A stretch of 64,000 nt of DNA, from assembly GCF_039544265.1 (NCBI RefSeq), contig NZ_BAABLI010000013.1:1-64000 (forward strand). The letters are read 5' to 3'. Origin of the DNA: Corallincola platygyrae. Its GTDB lineage: Bacteria > Pseudomonadota > Gammaproteobacteria > Enterobacterales > Neiellaceae. Below, piece after piece: positions 26,590 through 35,302 of this stretch. Positions within the stretch are counted from its first letter, which is position 1. Each line of letters begins with the position of its first letter. Below the pieces are notes generated by a model. That model saw only the letters and a list, made by a program, of their open reading frames with translations, did no database searches and was not told the DNA's origin. The position numbers and the translations under genes are program-made.

Positions 26590-26907
26590 TTATGAATCTC
26601 TGAAATCAACCTCTTTAATCATAGCTTTCCCAACTAGTTTGGACCCTTCCTTAACATCCCAAGAATTTCCAATTACCAATAAGTGTTTCATTCCAGGCTC
26701 AAATAGGGAATGGACTTGTGCTCTTACGGTGTCACCTGGTTCGCAAATACCATTTTCAAAATCGATAAACCCAATAAAAGTAGAAGTGTAATTCCGAAAC
26801 TGATGATTAGGCCTGTAAGCCGCTGTTCCCATTGACCTTCTCGCCCCCTTCACGTCAGGAAAGAGTGTGAAATCAATCAAAATTTCCGCTTCGATACAAT
26901 CGTCCAT
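26590..26907 (-). CDS. cassette 3: small EF-Tu domain III-like beta-barrel protein
   Basis: A 105-residue protein beginning immediately after an attC site. Segments such as EAEILIDF, GARRSMG..AYRPNHQF, EPGDTVRAQV and EGSKLVGKAMIKEV recall the stand-alone EF-Tu C-terminal-domain-like proteins often found as cassette or orphan genes. No GTPase domain is present. Function unknown. The 3' flank has no complementary ACCTAAC box, so the cassette appears to have lost its attC. Confidence 0.55.
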   Translation of the reverse strand: MDDCIEAEILIDFTLFPDVKGARRSMGTAAYRPNHQFRNYTSTFIGFIDFENGICEPGDTVRAQVHSLFEPGMKHLLVIGNSWDVKEGSKLVGKAMIKEVDFRDS

Positions 26908-26915
26908 TTACGTAT

Positions 26916-27019
26916 ACCTAACGCTCCACAATTGGAACACCAGCGGCGGCTCAGCCACCTCATCGCTGGTGTCCCTTACTGCATTTCTCAGCACATCTTA
27001 CAAGATGCTTTTGTTAGCC
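26916..27019 (-). other. attC recombination site of cassette 2
   Basis: On the minus strand it runs from R'' GGCTAAC (27019-27013) to R' GTTAGGT (26922-26916), 104 bp. It begins 2 bases after the stop of the antitoxin-like gene. The central stem pairs ACACCAGCG with CGCTGGTGT. The L boxes pair poorly, so folding is less ideal than in the other site, but the R'' matches the first bases of its own cassette. Confidence 0.7.
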
Positions 27020-27021
27020 AT

Positions 27022-27240
27022 CTATTCCGGAATTACCTGCTCAAGCTTGAGACCATATTCGTCTTCTTTGCTTTTGTATTCCTCCTTGAGGTACTCAAGG
27101 AACTGAGTCAAATGAACCAAGTGTTCCTCGTAATCATCCCGGTTTCGAAGAGTTTCGCTTGTAAGCAATTGTTCATTGTACAAAACAGCATCGCGAACAG
27201 CGCCAAGCAGCATTGGTACGTATGGCTTTGGTATGTTCAT
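27022..27240 (-). CDS. cassette 2: Tsi2-like immunity/antitoxin protein
   Basis: A 72-residue acidic, helical protein. It starts one base after the stop of the Tse2-like gene and is probably translationally coupled. As recalled from the family, Pseudomonas aeruginosa Tsi2 (77 residues) has the same plan: an MN-x-KP start, an AV..A helix, a central acidic helix with E-x-x-L, LK..Y, then GL and an acidic end. Here these are MNIPKP, LLGAVRDAV, DDYEEHLVHL, YLKEEYKS and YGLKLEQ. Tsi2 neutralises Tse2 by direct binding. Similarity is visual and the partner assignment rests mainly on position. Confidence 0.65.
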   Translation of the reverse strand: MNIPKPYVPMLLGAVRDAVLYNEQLLTSETLRNRDDYEEHLVHLTQFLEYLKEEYKSKEDEYGLKLEQVIPE

Positions 27241-27241
27241 G

Positions 27242-27709
27242 TTAAACGGCCTCTTTTACTACAGATTTGGCAAGCTGGCTTAGTAGCACTTTGAATTTTG
27301 CCAGTGGCATATCGTAAGCAGGGGCAATCGTGTAGTGATACGCTCCCACCCTCGGGTTGTACTGGTCTTTTACAATAGCCAGCCCTCTAGGCAAAGGTGT
27401 GCCAGAAGGGATGCGGTAATGCTCCCAGTTGGGACCTTGAGGTATGCCAGGTTTATCAAATGTACTGATTCCACGAGGACTATCTTTGACCATGACTTTT
27501 GCATTGGCACCAGAACCACTGATCGTTATGTCTGCAGGTCTAGGCCGCCCGTTAGATAGCATGAAGGTATCTTCGATAAGCTCGAACAACCCCATGTTTT
27601 TTCTAACGTTAAGACCTCGCCAAAGGTTTAGTGGTACCCGCCCTTCGTAGTATTTGTGAATCTGTCCTTTATCCAGAAGGATATCCTTTAGCAACGTAAC
27701 ACTTTCCAT
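27242..27709 (-). CDS. cassette 2: Tse2-like ADP-ribosyltransferase-fold toxin
   Basis: A 155-residue protein started at ATG 27709, where GGAG lies 6 bases upstream; two earlier in-frame ATGs (27727, 27721) lack sites. Tse2 of P. aeruginosa (158 residues) has SVFDRAGV, FVIPDGT, KQDSYN and THYTIMPA in this order. This protein has STFDKPGI (~82-89), YRIPSGT (~98-104), KDQYN (~114-118) and YHYTIAPA (~124-131), and an N-terminal LNLWRG like LTLYRA of Tse2. No secretion signal or type VI gene is near, so it probably acts as a cytoplasmic toxin-antitoxin module. Activity is inferred. Confidence 0.72.
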   Translation of the reverse strand: MESVTLLKDILLDKGQIHKYYEGRVPLNLWRGLNVRKNMGLFELIEDTFMLSNGRPRPADITISGSGANAKVMVKDSPRGISTFDKPGIPQGPNWEHYRIPSGTPLPRGLAIVKDQYNPRVGAYHYTIAPAYDMPLAKFKVLLSQLAKSVVKEAV

Positions 27710-27757
27710 AGTTTTCTCCATTTGCATTAATACTTCGTGAGTTAAAATTCCTTTGAT

Positions 27758-27835
27758 GGCTAACGCCGCCAGCAGGGGCCAAAAAAACAGAGCGAAAATG
27801 CTGTTTTTTGGCTCTTCTGACTGGCCTTGTTAGAA
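27758..27835 (-). other. attC recombination site of cassette 1
   Basis: A 78-bp site on the minus strand, from R'' TTCTAAC (27835-27829) to R' GTTAGCC (27764-27758). L'' GCCAGTCAG pairs with L' CTGCTGGC with one T bulged, the extrahelical base typical of attC. An inner stem pairs GCCAAAAAACAG with CTGTTTTTTTGGC. It starts 3 bases after the stop of the cassette 1 gene. Confidence 0.88.
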
Positions 27836-27838
27836 GTT

Positions 27839-28381
27839 TTATTCGCTACTTTGTTCGACATTTTCATTCCATGATAAGTCTCGGGTCCATACTTGCTTAT
27901 TTTCCCCTGGTTTTGTAACAGCTTCCAAGCGACAAACAATAATATAGGAGAGACCCTTTTCGAGAATAAAGTGGCTTTGCAGTTGGCTATTGGTTGCGGG
28001 TTCAAGTACTGCCTCTGGCCAATGCTGCCATGGCTTGTTATCCGCATAAACAACGAGATTACCATGCCTCGTGTTGATGGCTATATTTTCAGACGTTTCT
28101 GGTAGTTTATATACAGTAAACCTTGTTTCTTGTGTGTTCACAGGCAGTGCAATTGGGCCAACATTTCTCCAAACACATGAAACGGAAAGAATATTCTGAT
28201 TTTTTGAGTAAGGGGCTACAGACCATGACATTTCACCATCGAAGGATGGCATGTCATGCCTATGCCTAAAATATTCAGACAGCGACCATTTCCAGAAAGC
28301 CCAGGCCCCGCCAAGTACTATTCCGATAGCTGTTGCTAGCTCTCTTATTATTTTTGCTTGATCAAGAGTAGGCCACTCCAT
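27839..28381 (-). CDS. cassette 1: membrane-anchored protein, unknown function
   Basis: A 180-residue protein with one N-terminal membrane helix (IIRELATAIGIVLGGAWAFW, ~11-30) and a hydrophilic C-terminal region with alternating hydrophobic residues suggestive of beta sheet. No catalytic motif is recognised. GAAGGATCGAAG precedes the ATG. The gene fills its cassette and its stop abuts the attC. Codon use looks AT-richer than the flanking chromosomal genes, consistent with acquisition. Confidence 0.65.
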   Translation of the reverse strand: MEWPTLDQAKIIRELATAIGIVLGGAWAFWKWSLSEYFRHRHDMPSFDGEMSWSVAPYSKNQNILSVSCVWRNVGPIALPVNTQETRFTVYKLPETSENIAINTRHGNLVVYADNKPWQHWPEAVLEPATNSQLQSHFILEKGLSYIIVCRLEAVTKPGENKQVWTRDLSWNENVEQSSE

Positions 28382-28397
28382 CTTCGATCCTTCGTTT

Positions 28398-28404
28398 TTC
28401 TAAC
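28398..28404 (-). other. cassette 1 insertion junction (attI- or attC-derived core)
   Basis: GTTAGAA on the minus strand marks the start of cassette 1 and is the exact complement of its R'' box. The sequence upstream on the minus strand (28405-28460) gives no clear attI or integrase, so this is the remnant edge of a larger platform or a remote insertion. Confidence 0.6.
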
Positions 28405-28619
28405 AACGTAATAGGCTTAACTCTGCCTAAACAGCAGCATCCCGCCTTTAAATGTTCACTCACTATAGCGGCTCAAGTTTCGCTTTATCAATGCGATACA
28501 TCACGGCTTTAAATCCCTGTTACATAATCCAGTAGTTATCGGCGTGGCAGACTTTCAGCGCTTATACCAGACTGATGGCTTATGCCTTTTGGTCTTTCAT
28601 TTTTACAGGGAGAGATAAG

Positions 28620-29042
28620 ATGCCAGCAGAATCCAAAGTAACCGGGCAGTGTTTATGTGGGAGTATTAAGGTGACGGCCAATACCCAACCCACCCACTTT
28701 GAGGCGTGCCACTGCAACATGTGCCGTAACTGGGGCGGGGGGCCCTTGTTGGCGTTTGATGGTGGCACTGAGGTCAGCATTGCGGGTGAGCCAAAAGTAT
28801 TTGATTCGTCGGAGTGGGCGGAGCGCGGCTTTTGCGGTGAGTGCGGTACACATCTGTTCTATCGCCTAAAGCAGAACCAGCAATATATTTTGCCGTTAGG
28901 ACTGTTCCCCGAGCTGACGGATATCGAGTTTGAGCAAGAGATCTTTATTGATCAGAAGCCAGACAGTTACTGCTTTGCCAATAACACTAAGAAGATGACC
29001 GCGGCAGAGGTGTTTGCCGCGTTTGGTGCGCCAGCAGAGTAG
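28620..29042 (+). CDS. GFA family zinc protein
   Basis: A 140-residue protein of the glutathione-dependent formaldehyde-activating/CENP-V fold. Zinc ligands are visible as CLCG, CHCNMC and CGECG. The ATG at 28620 is chosen because AGGGAGAG lies just upstream; the frame runs further 5' without a site. Family members are rarely assigned reactions and most are not true glutathione-formaldehyde enzymes. Confidence 0.85.
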   Translation: MPAESKVTGQCLCGSIKVTANTQPTHFEACHCNMCRNWGGGPLLAFDGGTEVSIAGEPKVFDSSEWAERGFCGECGTHLFYRLKQNQQYILPLGLFPELTDIEFEQEIFIDQKPDSYCFANNTKKMTAAEVFAAFGAPAE

Positions 29043-29071
29043 TTGGTATTGGCTAACGTTCGGAGCAGAGG

Positions 29072-31531
29072 TTATGAAAGGTTGGGGTAGCGCCCAATCA
29101 CCTCTGCTGTGACATCCACTAGCTCACCCACACCCACAACATCCCATAGCTCCATTTCCAGCTTTTTCGCCTTATGGATGGCGTACATGCTGATGTACTT
29201 GAGTTCGTCGTTAACGAATTCGATATCTGGTCGGCCGGTACGGGAAAGCTGCACTCGCCATGCGCGGAATACGCCCTGATTCTGGCTATCCAGAATAAAC
29301 ATGCGACGCTTTACTTCGTTCTCAAATTCGTCGGCGTAGCGACATTGCGCAAAGGTGGGTTTGCCTTCCTGGTCTGTCTGCATGCGGATATAGAGCTCGA
29401 GCGCTATCGGCGGGTCTTCCCGTGTCATGGTTTTTAGCGGCACCAGCAAGTGTTCATGGAAGTGTTCCGCTTTGACCAACGGGTAGAGGTTAATCTTGCT
29501 CTTATGATCTGGGTCTGCCAGCTTTTTAAGCAGCTCGCACACAGGCGAAAAGTGTTCGCTGGTAGCAACGGTATCGATGGCGTATCGCGCCCCACGTTTA
29601 TGGACATAAAACGGTGTGGTGGTAACCGCATGAGCACATATGTTGCGCAATGAATTGGACATGCCGTCTACCAGTTGCGGTGAACGCAGGGCCGGCAGTT
29701 TTTTGCGATTGGATTGGATCACCTGCGCCAGAAAACGTTTGGCCTCCTGGCTACCCAGCTCGGTTTTAAGCTTAAGGTGGAGCACGGTATCGGTCGCATT
29801 ATGCCCCACGATCTCATAAGCCAGCTCTTCCAGACGCACCTTCTTGGTGAGTTTCTGCAGTTGGGGGAGGGACAGTTTCAGGGTGTCACCTACTTCGCAG
29901 GGGGTTGGCTCTTCCAGCTCTACCTGTAACCCAGCCGACGAGATATCACGGGTAAAACCTTCTATCTCATGCTCGCCTAATTTGCCCTGTACCAGGGTCT
30001 TGTAGGCAAAACGGTTTTCACGGCGAAGGTTTGAGAAACTTAACGCGTGCAGTTCGATCTCTGACTGTTTAAATCGCTTATGACCAAATCGCTTAAGTGC
30101 GTTGACCTGGCTGCGGTCCCACTCATGTGTTGAGTAGCGCATCACTCCGATTTCTGATGTGATATTGCTGATCTGCACGACTTGGCGCAGCGAGCTCAGG
30201 CGCCCTTCCACTCTTGGAGGAGGCGACTGCTGGTCCAGCTCAGGGCCATCTTTGCCATCTTTTAACGTGGTGAGGTTGGCGTGCGCCGGGTGGATGTTGG
30301 ACATCGACAGATGGAACACATGCCAACTGGGTTTGTTGGCACCAAATCCCATAAAGATCTGTTCCTGCTCTGCAGACTCAAACTCATGTTTTGCCGCCGA
30401 GTAATAGAACAGCTTGCCTTGAGCACTGTGGGTAAAACAGTAAACGATTAGCGGTGTATGGGGATCTTTTCGTAACTTGTTTAATCGGCTTTCTGACAAC
30501 AGTGGATCTATCTGCAGACGGTACTCTTCGTCCCGCCAGTAATGGATCACATCGCGGTTGTTTTCTGTCACCAACGCCAGCTCTGGTTTAAGCGGCTCTT
30601 CTCGGCCACCGCTGCAAAAGATGGGGAGGGCGCACATCCGGGGGAAGAAATACTGTTCGTAGCCTTTGCAAAGCACGGCATCGACGGCATGGTCCAGGTT
30701 GACCTTGTAGCGGCGCTTGTTACCACGGATAAGGCGCTCGAGGAACTCATCAAATACTGCTTCGCTATTGGCTCGCATCAGGCGCAAGCGCTTTTGGCCA
30801 TTGATATGCTCATCACTACCCATGATGATGTACTCGATGCCATCACCCATCTCGCCGAGCACATAGTCATCTTCCAGCCCAAGCAGTTTGACCTTGATAT
30901 GGTCGCCGTTTTCAAACGGGGTTCTCTCATCTATTTTGATGCGGGCGCCGCTGACGGAAAGATCTGTGGTGTTTCCTTCGACCACCTGGCCATCAGCCAA
31001 TCTGATTTGGATCGGCATGGCGTAGTGCATACGCTCTTCTGAGCGCATCACATAGCGACCAAAGTTAACCAGTTTACCGGGATAGTTAGGGACTTTTCGG
31101 TTGGCCAGTAACAGCGCTTCATCTTCGGCAGACTTTCGGCTGCTGGCCTGAAGTTCATTAAGCTGTTGATTCTGTTGTTTGCGGTGCAGAACACGGTAGT
31201 TATTTTCCGTGTTCATGACGTCTTCATAGACGCCCATGGTGTACTTGCCGCGATAATCCTTCAGGCTGCGCTGGAAGGATTGTACCGCCATATCGTCGAG
31301 ATAATGCAGACGGCCTTCATGCTCAAATGGTGCACAGTTGCCGTCCACTCGGCCACGGAGGTCGATGACTCGCACACAGGGTGCCGCCAGCCGTTTCAGC
31401 TCCATCTTTATTAAAAAGCGGGCAGAAGGGGACTCTGACCGGGTCAGACGTGCCAGCATATCTTCAAAGTCTGGCTCTGATACCAGTGGCTTTAGCTGAT
31501 CGATAATGGCGCTATACGCTGATAATTCCAT
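29072..31531 (-). CDS. large double-PilZ-domain protein
   Basis: An 819-residue cytoplasmic protein. Two PilZ modules are visible. The first (~165-225) has RSEER then TDLSVSGARI; the second (~500-560) has RRENRFAYK then RDISSAGLQV, matching the RxxxR and D/NxSxxG c-di-GMP contacts. The remaining regions have no known domain. It is divergent from radA. In Shewanella-like genomes a PilZ protein occupies the same place between serB and radA. It is a probable c-di-GMP receptor with unknown output. Confidence 0.82.
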   Translation of the reverse strand: MELSAYSAIIDQLKPLVSEPDFEDMLARLTRSESPSARFLIKMELKRLAAPCVRVIDLRGRVDGNCAPFEHEGRLHYLDDMAVQSFQRSLKDYRGKYTMGVYEDVMNTENNYRVLHRKQQNQQLNELQASSRKSAEDEALLLANRKVPNYPGKLVNFGRYVMRSEERMHYAMPIQIRLADGQVVEGNTTDLSVSGARIKIDERTPFENGDHIKVKLLGLEDDYVLGEMGDGIEYIIMGSDEHINGQKRLRLMRANSEAVFDEFLERLIRGNKRRYKVNLDHAVDAVLCKGYEQYFFPRMCALPIFCSGGREEPLKPELALVTENNRDVIHYWRDEEYRLQIDPLLSESRLNKLRKDPHTPLIVYCFTHSAQGKLFYYSAAKHEFESAEQEQIFMGFGANKPSWHVFHLSMSNIHPAHANLTTLKDGKDGPELDQQSPPPRVEGRLSSLRQVVQISNITSEIGVMRYSTHEWDRSQVNALKRFGHKRFKQSEIELHALSFSNLRRENRFAYKTLVQGKLGEHEIEGFTRDISSAGLQVELEEPTPCEVGDTLKLSLPQLQKLTKKVRLEELAYEIVGHNATDTVLHLKLKTELGSQEAKRFLAQVIQSNRKKLPALRSPQLVDGMSNSLRNICAHAVTTTPFYVHKRGARYAIDTVATSEHFSPVCELLKKLADPDHKSKINLYPLVKAEHFHEHLLVPLKTMTREDPPIALELYIRMQTDQEGKPTFAQCRYADEFENEVKRRMFILDSQNQGVFRAWRVQLSRTGRPDIEFVNDELKYISMYAIHKAKKLEMELWDVVGVGELVDVTAEVIGRYPNLS

Positions 31532-31712
31532 GCGCGACTTGATTAACCTACCGTGCTACCTACTAACTGACATTTGGAGATACTGACATTAGAGTATCCC
31601 TCATTATGATTGTGGCGTACATTTGACGCCTTACCCTAATGACAAGCTAAAGCAAATTCAATGCCAGCCAACCAAAAGTGTGGCTCGGCTCAGACCGGAG
31701 AGACATCGAATC

Positions 31713-33071
31713 ATGGCAAAGGCGAAAACAGCCTACGTATGTAACGATTGTGGGGCTGATTTTCCCCGCTGGATGGGGCAGTGCAGTGAATGTAAAGCGT
31801 GGAACACCATCAGTGAGGTGAGGTTGGCGGCAGCGCCCAGCCGTTCTGCAAGAGATGGTTATGCCGGGGCGACTCAGGCTCAGGTGCAAACCCTCGCGTC
31901 GGTTGATTTGAGTGAACTGCCCCGCTTCAGCAGCGGTTTTAACGAGTTTGACCGTGTATTAGGCGGCGGTATTGTGCCGGGCTCTGCCACCCTGATTGGT
32001 GGTAATCCGGGGGCTGGTAAAAGTACGCTGCTATTGCAAACCATGTGTCATATGGCCAACACCATGGGTGCACTTTATGTCACGGGTGAGGAATCATTGC
32101 AGCAGGTAGCTATGCGCGCCAAGCGGCTGCACCTGCCAACCGATAAGCTGAAAATGCTGTCTGAAACCAATGTTGAAACCATCTGCCAGTTGGCTCTAAA
32201 AGAGCAACCCAAGATCATGGTGGTGGATTCGATCCAGGTAATGCATATGGCGGATATTCAGTCGGCGCCGGGCAGTGTGTCTCAGGTGCGAGAATCTGCT
32301 GCATATCTGACCCGTTTTGCTAAGCAGCACCAGATTGCGATTTTGATGGTGGGGCATGTGACCAAAGATGGCTCACTGGCAGGCCCCAAGGTTCTGGAAC
32401 ATTGTGTTGACTGCTCGGTATTGTTGGATGGCTCTGCTGACAGCCGTTACCGTACGTTACGTGGACATAAAAACCGTTTCGGTGCCGTTAACGAGCTGGG
32501 TATTTTTGCTATGACAGGCCAGGGCTTGAAAGAGGTGAGTAACCCGTCAGCTATTTTCCTGTCTCGCGCCGAAGAACATGCGGCTGGCTCTGTGGTGATG
32601 GTGATTTGGGAAGGTACTCGCCCTCTGCTGGTAGAGCTGCAAGCCTTGGTAGATACCTCACCTCTGGGTAACCCGCGTCGCGTTGCCGTGGGCCTAGACC
32701 AAAACCGTTTGAATATGTTGCTGGCGGTGATGCATCGCCATGGCGGTTTGCAGATGTCGGATCAGGATGTATTTGTGAACGTGGTGGGTGGTGTCAGAGT
32801 TGCCGAAACCAGTGCTGACCTGACGCTGTTACTGGCATTAGTTTCCAGCTTTAAAAACCGCGTGATCCCCGAGCAAACCGTGGTGTTTGGGGAAGTGGGG
32901 CTTTCCGGTGAAATACGCCCTGTGCCCAATGGCCTGGAACGTATCACCGAAGCGGCTAAACATGGTTTCACCAGAGCCATTGTGCCCTATGGCAACAAAC
33001 CCAAGCAGGTGATTGAAGGTATGGAAGTACACGCGGTGAAAACGCTGGCTGAAGCCTTGGAGTTGCTTTAG
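31713..33071 (+). CDS. radA: DNA repair protein RadA
   Basis: A 452-residue branch-migration ATPase. The C4 zinc finger (CNDCG..CSEC) starts at residue ~10; Walker A is GGNPGAGKST (~95), the RadA-specific RGHKNRFGA is present, and a Lon-like C-terminal domain completes it. The ATG at 31713 gives the family N-terminus MAKAKTAYVC; the frame opens 30 codons earlier but that part is not conserved. Confidence 0.96.
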   Translation: MAKAKTAYVCNDCGADFPRWMGQCSECKAWNTISEVRLAAAPSRSARDGYAGATQAQVQTLASVDLSELPRFSSGFNEFDRVLGGGIVPGSATLIGGNPGAGKSTLLLQTMCHMANTMGALYVTGEESLQQVAMRAKRLHLPTDKLKMLSETNVETICQLALKEQPKIMVVDSIQVMHMADIQSAPGSVSQVRESAAYLTRFAKQHQIAILMVGHVTKDGSLAGPKVLEHCVDCSVLLDGSADSRYRTLRGHKNRFGAVNELGIFAMTGQGLKEVSNPSAIFLSRAEEHAAGSVVMVIWEGTRPLLVELQALVDTSPLGNPRRVAVGLDQNRLNMLLAVMHRHGGLQMSDQDVFVNVVGGVRVAETSADLTLLLALVSSFKNRVIPEQTVVFGEVGLSGEIRPVPNGLERITEAAKHGFTRAIVPYGNKPKQVIEGMEVHAVKTLAEALELL

Positions 33072-33269
33072 GCAGTAAATCGGTAACCAGAGAACTCTCC
33101 ACTCCATGGTCGGCATATCCCGAGCAACTGCTTTACTATTGAATGCTGCTCGGAATAAGGCATCAGAAACTCAGGGGTATTCAGGTCACCTTTCTTGCCA
33201 GCGCTGCTTTGTTCGACCATGGAAAGCTTTTATACTCGAATGCTTAAATAATGCACTGGAACGGCATCG

Positions 33270-35291
33270 ATGTATTTAAAATGGATGGCTGGCCTAGCTC
33301 TGGGTCAGCTCTTATTATTAGTATCCCTTCAACCTGCACTCGCTGATACGCACTGGCGAATCGATAAGGCTCCCGACTGGGTTGAACCTGTCTCTGCTGA
33401 CCTGACATCTGCTCCCTCTACTGAGGCTGTTGATTACTTAATGACTGACAGTCAGGTGAATCTGACCTTAAAAGAGCCGGTTGAATATCGTCACTTCAGC
33501 TACCGAATCAATGATTCTCTTGGGGTTGAGGAGAACTCAGATATTGAGATCGCCTTCAATCCGGACTTTGAAACTGTGGTGCTGCACCATGCGCGTATTC
33601 TTCGTGATGGCAAAGAGATTGATCGTCTGAGTACCGATGATATCCGGGTCACGGACCTTGAGCCCGAGGCAGCAAACCGGATCTACTCAGGCTACAAGCA
33701 GATAGGACTTTGGCTCAAAGGCGTGAGTGCCGGAGACGTCATCGATTACAGCTACAGCCTGGTGGGTGAGAATCCGGTATTTGATGGCCATGCCAGTTAT
33801 TTCTTCGACCTGGGGTGGGGGATCGAGGTTGGCAAAGTCAGTGTAAAGGTGATTGCCAGTAAGCAGCGCCCATTGAACTACCGCCTGATCAATAGTGACG
33901 TGAAAGTCAGTGAACAGGTTCAGGGCAGCAAGATTATCTACAGTGTGATGCTGCGAAATACCACCGCAGTGCTTGAAGAGGGTGACAACCCCAACTGGGA
34001 AATTATCTACCCCTACCTACAAATGACTGACTTCAATAGTTGGAAAGAGGTAACGGATTGGTCTGTCGCTCTGTTCAAACGAGGCAAGGGTAAAGTAAGT
34101 GGCGAACTGGTTGAGTACATCGAACAGCTGAAAAAGCTGCCCAAGAAGCAAGCGATTGAAAAGGCCATTGGTTTTTCACAGGAAAAAGTGCGTTATCTGG
34201 GAATCGAGATTGCTGAAAACTCCCACTTGCCCCATAGCCCAGCTGAAGTGTTTGAAAATCGCTATGGCGATTGCAAAGATAAATCGCTGCTATTGGTGAC
34301 CATGCTGGATGCTTTGGGTGTCGATGCGTCTCCGGTATTGGTGTCTACTCATCAGACCAAAACCGTAGGGGACTATCTGCCGACCTATGGCTTGTTTAAT
34401 CACGCCATTGCGTCTTTTGTATATCAGGATAAACGCTACTGGGTAGACCCGACTCTGACCCATCAGGGCACGACATTAGAGAGCTTCTACCAACCAGATT
34501 ATGGCGCTGCGCTGTTAGTGAAAAAGGGTAATGACCAGTTGACCATGATGCCTTCGCACTCTGCGGAGCAGCACACCGTCTCGGTCATTCAGCAATATCA
34601 TGCCTCTGATTACATTTCTCCGGTACGTTGGCAGATTCAAGCAGAATATACCGGCCGCGAAGCAGAGCGTATGCGCTACCGGTTGGCAAAAACAGGCCAA
34701 AAACGACTGTCACAGGAATACCTGAACTACTATGCGCAATTGAATGAAGGCATAGAATCTCTTGGAGCCATTGAAATTGAAGATGACCGGCTGATAAATA
34801 AAATTGTGGTCAAAGAAGAATACCTGTTGCCTAAGTTTTGGAAGTTGGATCAGTCCAGTTCCAATTCCAACTTCCATTTCTATTCAGATCTCACCGATAG
34901 TTATCTTAAATTACCTCAGCAGGTTAACCGCAGTCAGCATCTCAACCTGTATGGGCCGGTGACCATCACGCAGCGCTCTGAACTGTGGTTGCCGAAACAT
35001 GTGTACTTCATCACCGAGGACGAACAGGAGGTGGTTGAGAACGATTACATTCGCTACACCATCGACCTGACTTCTGAAAATCGCAAACTGATATTGAGTC
35101 ATCAATACGTAACAAAGCAGGAGACAGTGCCCCCTTCCGCGTCTGCAGAGCACATCGCGATATTAAGAGAAGCGCGGAAGTACCTGGAGTACAGCAGTTC
35201 AGTGAACAATGTCACCAGTGACCCTTCGATGGATGCGGTGAAAGCGCTATTGGGTCACATTCATCAGCAGCAAACACGACTGGCGAAATAG
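33270..35291 (+). CDS. secreted DUF3857 and transglutaminase-like protein
   Basis: A 673-residue exported protein with a signal peptide (LALGQLLLLVSLQPALA). DUF3857 covers ~60-250. The transglutaminase-like core has a full Cys-His-Asp triad: C335 in YGDCKDK, H378 in NHAIASF and D393 in WVDPT. These proteins are thought to act as cysteine proteases or ligases in the envelope. It starts 11 bases before a lipoprotein gene, and the pair is likely one functional unit. A -10-like TATACT lies at 33231-33236. Confidence 0.85.
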   Translation: MYLKWMAGLALGQLLLLVSLQPALADTHWRIDKAPDWVEPVSADLTSAPSTEAVDYLMTDSQVNLTLKEPVEYRHFSYRINDSLGVEENSDIEIAFNPDFETVVLHHARILRDGKEIDRLSTDDIRVTDLEPEAANRIYSGYKQIGLWLKGVSAGDVIDYSYSLVGENPVFDGHASYFFDLGWGIEVGKVSVKVIASKQRPLNYRLINSDVKVSEQVQGSKIIYSVMLRNTTAVLEEGDNPNWEIIYPYLQMTDFNSWKEVTDWSVALFKRGKGKVSGELVEYIEQLKKLPKKQAIEKAIGFSQEKVRYLGIEIAENSHLPHSPAEVFENRYGDCKDKSLLLVTMLDALGVDASPVLVSTHQTKTVGDYLPTYGLFNHAIASFVYQDKRYWVDPTLTHQGTTLESFYQPDYGAALLVKKGNDQLTMMPSHSAEQHTVSVIQQYHASDYISPVRWQIQAEYTGREAERMRYRLAKTGQKRLSQEYLNYYAQLNEGIESLGAIEIEDDRLINKIVVKEEYLLPKFWKLDQSSSNSNFHFYSDLTDSYLKLPQQVNRSQHLNLYGPVTITQRSELWLPKHVYFITEDEQEVVENDYIRYTIDLTSENRKLILSHQYVTKQETVPPSASAEHIAILREARKYLEYSSSVNNVTSDPSMDAVKALLGHIHQQQTRLAK

Positions 35292-35302
35292 GAGGATTTG
35301 GA

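Larger units (their letters stand above)
26590..28404 (-). mobile_element. integron cassette cluster lacking an integrase (CALIN)
   Basis: Three cassettes read on the minus strand. Cassette 1 runs from 28403 to 27764, cassette 2 from 27763 to 26922, and cassette 3 from 26921 to an undefined end past 26590. Each starts at a GTTRRRY-like core: GTTAGAA (28404-28398), GTTAGCC (27764-27758) and GTTAGGT (26922-26916). Cassette 1 starts TTAGAA and its attC R'' box is TTCTAAC; cassette 2 starts TTAGCC and its R'' is GGCTAAC. These are exact reverse complements, as integron biology requires. Stops and starts lie within a few bases of the sites. No intI gene is in the window, and cassette 3 has no recognisable attC. 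Confidence 0.85.

Noticed and set aside
27758..27835. A Rho-independent terminator for the cassette 1 gene
   Set aside because: The A/T-rich inner stem looks like one, but the flanking R and L boxes with a bulged base and the match to the cassette start make it an attC site.
28405..28619. An integrase gene or attI site beside the cassettes
   Set aside because: There is no open frame of suitable length on either strand and no tyrosine recombinase motif anywhere in the window.
33104..33222. Inverted repeat CCATGGTCG / CGACCATGG between radA and the transglutaminase-like gene
   Set aside because: Only 9 bp with 101 bases between and no second stem or known element; chance cannot be excluded.
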